Shown here: in pieces, positions 6,224 through 9,927 of the stretch
How the letters are laid out: every line of letters begins with the position of its first letter
Numbering within the stretch: the first letter of the stretch is position 1
NCBI GenBank assembly: GCA_005877345.1
Contig: VBPR01000152.1
Location: 1 to 9,927, forward strand
DNA: 9,927 bases
DNA from: Nitrososphaerota archaeon
GTDB taxonomy: Archaea; Thermoproteota; Nitrososphaeria; Nitrososphaerales; Nitrososphaeraceae
Reading direction: 5' to 3'
The notes under the pieces: model-generated
The model's database searches: none
Told to the model about the DNA's origin: nothing
Seen by the model: only the letters and a program-made list of their open reading frames with translations
Position numbers and translations under genes: made by a program

Positions 6224-6265
6224 GTGAAATGGAGGCATTATCATGATTTTACTTCCATTTAAACC

Positions 6266-6288
6266 CCCAAGATTTTCCGAAACTTGGG
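6266..6288. other. Hairpin-forming inverted repeat in the divergent region upstream of alba
   Basis: CCCAAG (6266-6271) and CTTGGG (6283-6288) are exact reverse complements; with one bulged A the inner TTT/AAA can also pair, giving nine pairs closed by a TCCG loop. It lies upstream of the TATA boxes of both flanking genes, so it is not an obvious terminator or leader element; a regulator-binding site or small transcript is possible. Confidence 0.4.
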
Positions 6289-6346
6289 ACAACGAATTTG
6301 ACCCATTATGATGTTGATTTTTTTAGATCAGATAACATCTTTTAGA

Positions 6347-6355
6347 TTTAAATTA
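6347..6355 (+). promoter_or_regulatory. TATA-like box for alba
   Basis: TTTAAATTA is centred about 27 bases before the ATG at 6378, a standard position for a leaderless archaeal transcript. Confidence 0.5.
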
Positions 6356-6377
6356 TCCTTTTGACTAACGGTTTTGC

Positions 6378-6698
6378 ATGTCTGAAGTACAACAGAATAC
6401 ACAGAATACACAACCACAAAGAGATGGACCCCGCGATTCTATATACATAGGCAAGAAACCTCTGATGGCATATGTGACTTCTACACTTATTCAACTAGCA
6501 AATCAACCATCAGTTACCATTAAAGCTAGGGGTTTAAGTATCGGAAGAGCAGTCGATGTTTCACAAATAATTCTAAAGAGAATGGAAAATGCAGGGTATG
6601 CAATAGGTGATGTTAGGATTGGGTCTGAAACACTCCAAGCAGAAGATGGCAGAACAAGGAATGTCTCTACAATAGAAATTGAAGTAAAGAAAGCATAG
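6378..6698 (+). CDS. alba: Alba, archaeal chromatin/RNA-binding protein
   Basis: The 106-aa product is a clear Alba homologue: small, dimeric DNA- and RNA-binding protein of archaeal chromatin. A disordered Q/N-rich N-terminus (1-20) precedes the core, SIYIGKKPLMAYVTSTLIQL (21-40). The two lysines in IGKKP (K26, K27) match the Alba pair that contacts the DNA minor groove and is subject to acetylation in Sulfolobus. The next strand-helix unit, VTIKARGLSIGRAVDVSQIILKRM (46-69), and the terminal hairpin with its basic GRTRNVSTIEIEVKKA are also typical. The length is near the family norm of 90-100, the extra being the N-terminal tail. It has its own TATA-like box and a hairpin/T-rich terminator after its stop, fitting a separately and strongly expressed gene. 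Confidence 0.95.
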   Translation: MSEVQQNTQNTQPQRDGPRDSIYIGKKPLMAYVTSTLIQLANQPSVTIKARGLSIGRAVDVSQIILKRMENAGYAIGDVRIGSETLQAEDGRTRNVSTIEIEVKKA

Positions 6699-6719
6699 GG
6701 AGCTTTCTCCTTACTTTTT
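6697..6719 (+). terminator. Probable terminator after alba
   Basis: A small hairpin, GGAG-CTTT-CTCC (6699-6710), begins directly after the stop codon and can be lengthened by a G-T and an A-T pair. It leads into TTACTTTTT, the T-rich signal used by archaeal RNA polymerase. Confidence 0.45.
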
Positions 6720-6721
6720 GT

Positions 6722-6731
6722 TGATATATCT
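6722..6731 (+). promoter_or_regulatory. TATA box for the nucleotidyltransferase-like gene
   Basis: TGATATATCT is centred about 24 bases before the TTG at 6750. This position decides in favour of the unusual TTG start and a leaderless transcript. Confidence 0.5.
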
Positions 6732-6749
6732 CCGTTAAGTATTTGACAA

Positions 6750-7469
6750 TTGGAAAATATTGCAGCACTTTATCTTGCCCATTTAAATCCAGTAACAAAT
6801 GCTCATGAAAAAATAATTTCTCAGTTAGCCGAGCACTATCATGTTTATGTTTTCCCAGTAGTTTTTTTGAAAGAAGGAAGAGAAATAAACACAAGAACCT
6901 TTCCATTTCCTTATGAATTAAGAAGGAAGATGCTACTAAGTTTGTTTGATGGGCATGATAATATAGATATTTTGCCCAATTACAATTTCGTTTCACCGTT
7001 TATTAAATATCTTCCACCAATCCTCTCACCATATTCATGGTCGATGCGAGGCGAAATTCTCCGTGATGTTCTGGAAGATCGATTTATTTCATATACAGGG
7101 GACACGGCTGAAAGAATAGCTTTGCGATTCTATAATCTTCATCCTATCAAGGCAAAAAGACTCAAAATATCTTCATCAAATGTAAAGGAATTATTATACA
7201 GAGAGGCACTTGAGAACCTTGGGAAGGACGAATTCAACAAAAATTTGAAAAATGGTTTTGATCACTCAGACCGGTATAATAACAGAAATTATTACAAGGG
7301 AGAAGATATTGAAGATGCTTTGAAAGAATCATGGCAAAAAATGGTCCCAAAGACGATCATTAATATCATTTGTGAGAACTGGGACATTGTGGAGAAATTT
7401 GCCCAATCGGTAGACAAAACTATTAAAATATTTGGAATGAAGTTCCCTACAGAAGGTATCCTCAACTAG
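6750..7469 (+). CDS. Nucleotidyltransferase-superfamily (HxGH-type) protein with altered active-site motifs
   Basis: The 239-aa product starts with a strand, then 'AHLNPVTNAHEKII' (10-23), which aligns in position with the HxGH-region of cytidylyl/adenylyltransferases such as NMNAT and NadD (usual form GxFxPxHxGH). Here it reads T16-N-A-H19: Thr for the first His, a known variation, and Ala for the Gly. Further on, 'GDTAERIALRFYNL' (117-130) and 'ISSSNVKELL' (140-149) resemble the ISxTxxR signature near the C-terminus of the fold, with Lys for the usual Arg. Residues 150-239 are mostly helical. The fold suggests transfer of a nucleotide to a phosphorylated substrate, but the substrate cannot be told; NMN adenylyltransferase activity is only one option. 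TTG is the start, supported by the TATA box at the right distance. It lies 51 bases after alba and 57 before ilvE, each with its own promoter. Confidence 0.6.
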   Translation: MENIAALYLAHLNPVTNAHEKIISQLAEHYHVYVFPVVFLKEGREINTRTFPFPYELRRKMLLSLFDGHDNIDILPNYNFVSPFIKYLPPILSPYSWSMRGEILRDVLEDRFISYTGDTAERIALRFYNLHPIKAKRLKISSSNVKELLYREALENLGKDEFNKNLKNGFDHSDRYNNRNYYKGEDIEDALKESWQKMVPKTIINIICENWDIVEKFAQSVDKTIKIFGMKFPTEGILN

Positions 7470-7495
7470 ATGTCCTCAATTCACAACATTTGAAT

Positions 7496-7508
7496 ACTTT
7501 TATTATCC
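7496..7508 (+). promoter_or_regulatory. TATA-like box for ilvE
   Basis: ACTTTTATTATCC is centred about 25 bases before the ATG at 7527, supporting a leaderless transcript and a promoter separate from the preceding gene. Confidence 0.45.
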
Positions 7509-7526
7509 AACTATTGACTTGCCAAC

Positions 7527-8444
7527 ATGAAGGATAAGGGCGTTGACTTAGTCTGGTTCGATGGACAATATCTGAAATGGGAAGACGCCAAAGTTCCCAT
7601 TTTTGTACATGCTCTACATTATGGAACAGCTGTCTTTGAAGGAATACGTGCATATTCATCTGATGACAATTTATACATATTCAGACTTAAGGAACACATG
7701 GAGAGACTCCATAAATCAGCTGATGTTTATTCCTTTACAACAAAATTTTCTGTTGACGAGCTTTGTAATGCAACCGTAGAATTAATTCGAAAAAACGCTA
7801 TAAAAGAATCGTGCTACATTAGGCCTTTAACATTTGTTGGTCTGCATGGAATAGATTTGAACGTCACCAAGAATTCTCCAACACATACAACCATCATAAT
7901 TTTTCCCTTTTCAAAATATTTTAAGAGTGATGGCATCTCTGCATGCATTTCTTCCTGGAGGAGAATTGATGACGAGTCCATACCTACAATGGCAAAGGCC
8001 TCTGGGAATTATCTTAATTCTGTACTAGCAACTCAAGAATGCAGGCGAAACGGATATGACGAATCCATCCTCCTTGATAAGAAGGGAAGTGTAAGTGAAG
8101 CATCTGGCGAAAATCTCTTTGTTGTTAGAAATGGAAAACTTCACACACCGCAATTATCAGATTCAATATTAGAAGGGATCACAAGAAATACTGCAATAAT
8201 AATTGCAAAGGAGCTTGGCTATGAGGTTGTCGAACGTCCAATCTCGAGGACAGAATTGTATCTAGCTGAAGAGATATTTCTAACCGGAACTGCTGCTGAA
8301 ATAATTGCAATTACAAAGATTGATGGAAATGTAGTTGGAAATGGAAAGGAGGGCATGATAACAAAGAGTATAAGGGAAAATTATGAGAGGATTGTAATTG
8401 GAAAATCTAAAAAATTCATGGGATGGCTAACACCCACGTGGTAA
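7527..8444 (+). CDS. ilvE: Branched-chain amino acid aminotransferase (class IV, PLP-dependent)
   Basis: This 305-aa enzyme catalyses the last step of leucine, isoleucine and valine synthesis, exchanging the amino group of glutamate with branched-chain 2-oxo acids in the cytoplasm. It reads end to end as IlvE: 'VWFDGQYLKWEDAKVPIFVHALHYG' at 9-33, 'VFEGIRAY' at 36-43, 'FRLKEHMERLHKSADVY' at 52-68, the PLP-binding lysine in MAKASGNYLNS (K157), 'SEASGENLFVV' at 190-200 with E191 as the expected pyridine-nitrogen partner, 'LEGITRNTAI' at 215-224 and 'FLTGTAAEI' at 251-259 that binds the cofactor phosphate. The length is typical (about 300). All key residues are intact. Its 3' end overlaps the following dehydrogenase gene by 22 bases, suggesting a shared transcript from the promoter before ilvE. 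D-amino acid transaminase or ADC lyase are less likely given these motifs. Confidence 0.93.
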   Translation: MKDKGVDLVWFDGQYLKWEDAKVPIFVHALHYGTAVFEGIRAYSSDDNLYIFRLKEHMERLHKSADVYSFTTKFSVDELCNATVELIRKNAIKESCYIRPLTFVGLHGIDLNVTKNSPTHTTIIIFPFSKYFKSDGISACISSWRRIDDESIPTMAKASGNYLNSVLATQECRRNGYDESILLDKKGSVSEASGENLFVVRNGKLHTPQLSDSILEGITRNTAIIIAKELGYEVVERPISRTELYLAEEIFLTGTAAEIIAITKIDGNVVGNGKEGMITKSIRENYERIVIGKSKKFMGWLTPTW

Positions 8445-9406
8445 CAAATAAGAACGTTGGAATAAAAATTGCTGTTATTGGAGTAGGTGGTTGGGGAAAG
8501 AACCATGTTAGAGTTCTCCATAACATGGGAGTCCTTGAAGCTGTATGTGATCTGTCAGCAGATCGTGCAAAAGAAATTGCGAAAAAATATGATACAAAAT
8601 TTTATTCATCAATAAAGGATCTTTTTTCCAACGAGAGAGGGTTGAATGCCTGCTTAGTATGCACACCAACTAAATCTCACCTGTCAGTAGTAAGGGAGGC
8701 AATTCAAAATGGTTGCCACGTATTTGTGGAAAAACCTCTTTCATTTTCATCAATAGAATGTGAGGAGATGACGGACTTGTCGAAAAGGGCCAAGGTAATA
8801 TTAACATGTGGATATGTTGAAAGATTCAATCCTGCCGTTCAGGATTTAAAAAAGATAATTCAGAAACAAACTTACGGTGATCTCTTAATGATAGAATTTC
8901 ATAGGGAAAACAGGATGCCCCTACATATTAAGGATGTAGGTGTGATATATGATACTTCCGTTCACGACATTGATACTGCAATGTTTCTTTTTGGCAAGGG
9001 TGCAAAAATGGTCTTTGCTAGAGCAGGCAAAAAATTTCATTTGTTCGAGGATTTTGCAACAATAATGTTAGGATTTGAAGATCAAAAGGTTGCGATAATT
9101 GCATCAAATTGGGTGACACCAAAGAAAGTTAGAACATTTTCTGCTGTATGTACCGAAGGTACTGTAAATGGTGATTTTATTACGCAGGAGATAAGAATTG
9201 ATCATGCTGATGCAACCATTATTCCACGAAGACAACAGTTTCAAGAGCCTCTTGTATTAGAATTACAGAGTTTTATTGAGGTAATAGAGGGAAAGAGGAA
9301 ACAACCAGTTGTTACTTCTGAAGAAGCCACAAATGTTACAAAAGTGGCTGAAGCAGCCCTTCTTTCGAGCGAAACAGGTTCACCAATTTATCTGGAATTG
9401 AAATGA
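8423..9406 (+). CDS. Gfo/Idh/MocA-family NAD(P)-dependent oxidoreductase, possibly a UDP-sugar 3-dehydrogenase
   Basis: The 327-aa product begins with a Rossmann nucleotide-binding motif, IAVIGVGGWGKNH (16-28), followed by 'VCTPTKSH' (79-86) and the family's signature EKPL (E103-K104-P105). The C-terminal substrate domain carries 'DVGVIYDTSVHDIDTAMFLFG' (171-191); D177 and H181 are the likely catalytic pair with K104. This is a sugar dehydrogenase of the same group as WlbA/WbpB, which oxidises the 3-position of UDP-GlcNAc-uronate. The acyltransferase start at 9801 looks like WlbB/WbpD of the same pathway, so a role in N-acylated amino-sugar nucleotide synthesis for surface glycans is likely; exact substrate is inference. 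ATG at 8423 overlaps ilvE by 22 bases; an in-frame GTG at 8438 would cut the overlap to 7 and still keep the Rossmann motif. Confidence 0.8.
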   Translation: MANTHVVTNKNVGIKIAVIGVGGWGKNHVRVLHNMGVLEAVCDLSADRAKEIAKKYDTKFYSSIKDLFSNERGLNACLVCTPTKSHLSVVREAIQNGCHVFVEKPLSFSSIECEEMTDLSKRAKVILTCGYVERFNPAVQDLKKIIQKQTYGDLLMIEFHRENRMPLHIKDVGVIYDTSVHDIDTAMFLFGKGAKMVFARAGKKFHLFEDFATIMLGFEDQKVAIIASNWVTPKKVRTFSAVCTEGTVNGDFITQEIRIDHADATIIPRRQQFQEPLVLELQSFIEVIEGKRKQPVVTSEEATNVTKVAEAALLSSETGSPIYLELK

Positions 9407-9437
9407 AATAATAAGATGTGCTAATCAAGAGACAGTT

Positions 9438-9725
9438 ATGAGAAGATCAATGTTAGATATCTTAGCGTGTCCTATAGATAAATTCTATCCATTAGAATTG
9501 TTTGAAATTGATACTACCATTGATACAACTATTAATGAAACGGTGATAAAGGAAGGAGTACTCTTTTGTTCACAGTGTTCAAGGTTTTATCCTATTATTG
9601 AAGAAATTCCTGTTATGTTGCCAGACGAACTACGTGACAAAGAAAAAGATATTGAGTTTTTAAAAAAATGGCAAGAAAAAATCCCAAGCAAAATCACAAA
9701 AAATGGAAATCCATGGCATTTGTAG
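9438..9725 (+). CDS. Trm112-like zinc-binding protein (methyltransferase activator family)
   Basis: The 95-aa protein has the Trm112/UPF0434 layout: 'MLDILACPIDKFYPLELF' (5-22), then 'GVLFCSQCSRFYPIIEEIPVMLPDELR' (40-66). Cysteines C11, C44 and C47 plus D14, in place of the second cysteine, would form the zinc site; CPxDK in that position is, as I recall, common in archaea. Trm112 is a small partner that stabilises and activates SAM-dependent methyltransferases acting on tRNA and release factor in eukaryotes and archaea; the UPF0434 branch is less understood. Between the two zinc halves there is a threefold repeat of four residues (IDTT-IDTT-INET, residues 24-35) coded by 12-base near-repeats. 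ATG at 9438 begins 31 bases after the dehydrogenase stop; ATG at 9450 is an alternative. The C-terminal WHL ending is also usual for archaeal members. Confidence 0.8.
   Translation: MRRSMLDILACPIDKFYPLELFEIDTTIDTTINETVIKEGVLFCSQCSRFYPIIEEIPVMLPDELRDKEKDIEFLKKWQEKIPSKITKNGNPWHL
9507..9542. repeat. Three 12-base near-repeats inside the Trm112-like gene
   Basis: ATTGATACTACC, ATTGATACAACT and ATTAATGAAACG follow each other in frame and encode IDTT, IDTT and INET. The first two differ at two bases. They extend the loop between the two halves of the zinc site. Confidence 0.6.
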
Positions 9726-9788
9726 TGGGATTTGAGAAATTATGAAGGAATTATAAATTGAAGGTAGATATAGAATGACATTAAGTAT

Positions 9789-9793
9789 AGGAG
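9789..9793 (+). promoter_or_regulatory. Ribosome binding site of the acyltransferase gene
   Basis: AGGAG stands seven bases before the ATG at 9801, one of the few Shine-Dalgarno-like sites in the window, and supports that start and translation from a longer leader or a polycistronic mRNA. Confidence 0.5.
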
Positions 9794-9800
9794 AAGACAA

Positions 9801-9927
9801 ATGGAAAAGCACAGTAATAATTTGATAAACTTTGTTTCAGAAACTGCAAAAATAGGAAGGAATGTAAAGATTTGGCATTTTAGCTACATTGGTAACAATA
9901 CTAAGATAGGAGACAATGTATCTATTG
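9801..9927 (+). CDS. Left-handed beta-helix acyltransferase, partial (C-terminus beyond window); WlbB/WbpD-like
   Basis: Forty-two codons are visible before the window ends: MEKHSNNLINFVSETAKIGR, then NVKIWHFSYIGNNTKIGDNVSI. The isoleucine-rich hexad pattern (AKIGRN-VKIWHF-SYIGNN-TKIGDN-VSI) is the left-handed beta-helix of hexapeptide acyltransferases, and 'KIWHFSYI' is the start typical of WlbB/WbpD, the N-acetyltransferases that acetylate the 3-amino group of UDP-2,3-diamino-uronates. Together with the WlbA-like dehydrogenase upstream it fits synthesis of a di-N-acetylated sugar. The Trm112-like gene sits between them. The aminotransferase of the pathway (WlbC/WbpE type) is not in this window; IlvE belongs to a different fold class and is unlikely to substitute. 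The catalytic part is out of view, so substrate is inferred. Confidence 0.8.
   Translation, partial: MEKHSNNLINFVSETAKIGRNVKIWHFSYIGNNTKIGDNVSI

Noticed and set aside
6019..6246. 75-codon plus-strand ORF opposite the coiled-coil gene
   Set aside because: It is the antisense of the disordered S/T/D-rich N-terminus, which easily stays open; the minus strand has the strong TATA box.
6667..6996. 109-codon minus-strand ORF
   Set aside because: It crosses the alba end, the terminator-like hairpin and the start of the nucleotidyltransferase gene, and resembles no protein.

Overview
The window looks like chromosome from an ammonia-oxidising archaeon (Thaumarchaeota/Nitrososphaeria, probably the Nitrososphaera/Nitrosocosmicus side). 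The reasons are: AT-rich DNA with TATA-like boxes about 25-30 bases before many start codons and few Shine-Dalgarno sites (leaderless archaeal transcription); an Alba chromatin protein; an archaeal Trm112-type protein with a CPIDK motif; a PsbP-like extracytoplasmic protein; and a two-part receptor-like protein of the kind thaumarchaeal histidine kinases carry. The lineage is inferred from the reading; no database search was possible.

Left part (1-2166): the start of a small DUF4242-like gene on the minus strand (cut by the window edge); a divergent 347-aa protein that resembles the sensor half of thaumarchaeal histidine kinases but has no kinase; then a probable two-gene unit encoding a charged, basic 97-aa protein and a 112-aa protein with two membrane segments and a seven-cysteine tail. 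A 462-base AT-rich gap (2167-2628) follows, with inverted repeats, one possible 28-codon ORF and a short tandem repeat.

Centre (2629-4782): the most accessory-looking gene, a 717-aa KAP-type P-loop NTPase with no visible membrane segments, fused to 30 uninterrupted pentapeptide repeats. Nine of these are encoded by a nearly perfect 15-base tandem array. NTPases of this class occur in antiviral systems (F-plasmid PifA, the QatA component of Qat), so a defence or stress-sensing role is a reasonable but unproven idea. The gene stands alone and converges on the next block.

Right part (4873-9927): two minus-strand genes (a membrane-anchored PsbP-like protein; a disordered/coiled-coil protein), then a plus-strand series: Alba, an unusual HxGH-superfamily nucleotidyltransferase, branched-chain aminotransferase (IlvE), a Gfo/Idh/MocA sugar dehydrogenase overlapping ilvE by 22 bases, a Trm112-like zinc protein, and the start of a left-handed beta-helix acyltransferase resembling WlbB/WbpD. 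The dehydrogenase and acyltransferase together suggest synthesis of an N-acylated amino sugar nucleotide for surface glycans. Most of these genes have their own TATA-like box, so transcription is probably a mixture of single genes and short operons.
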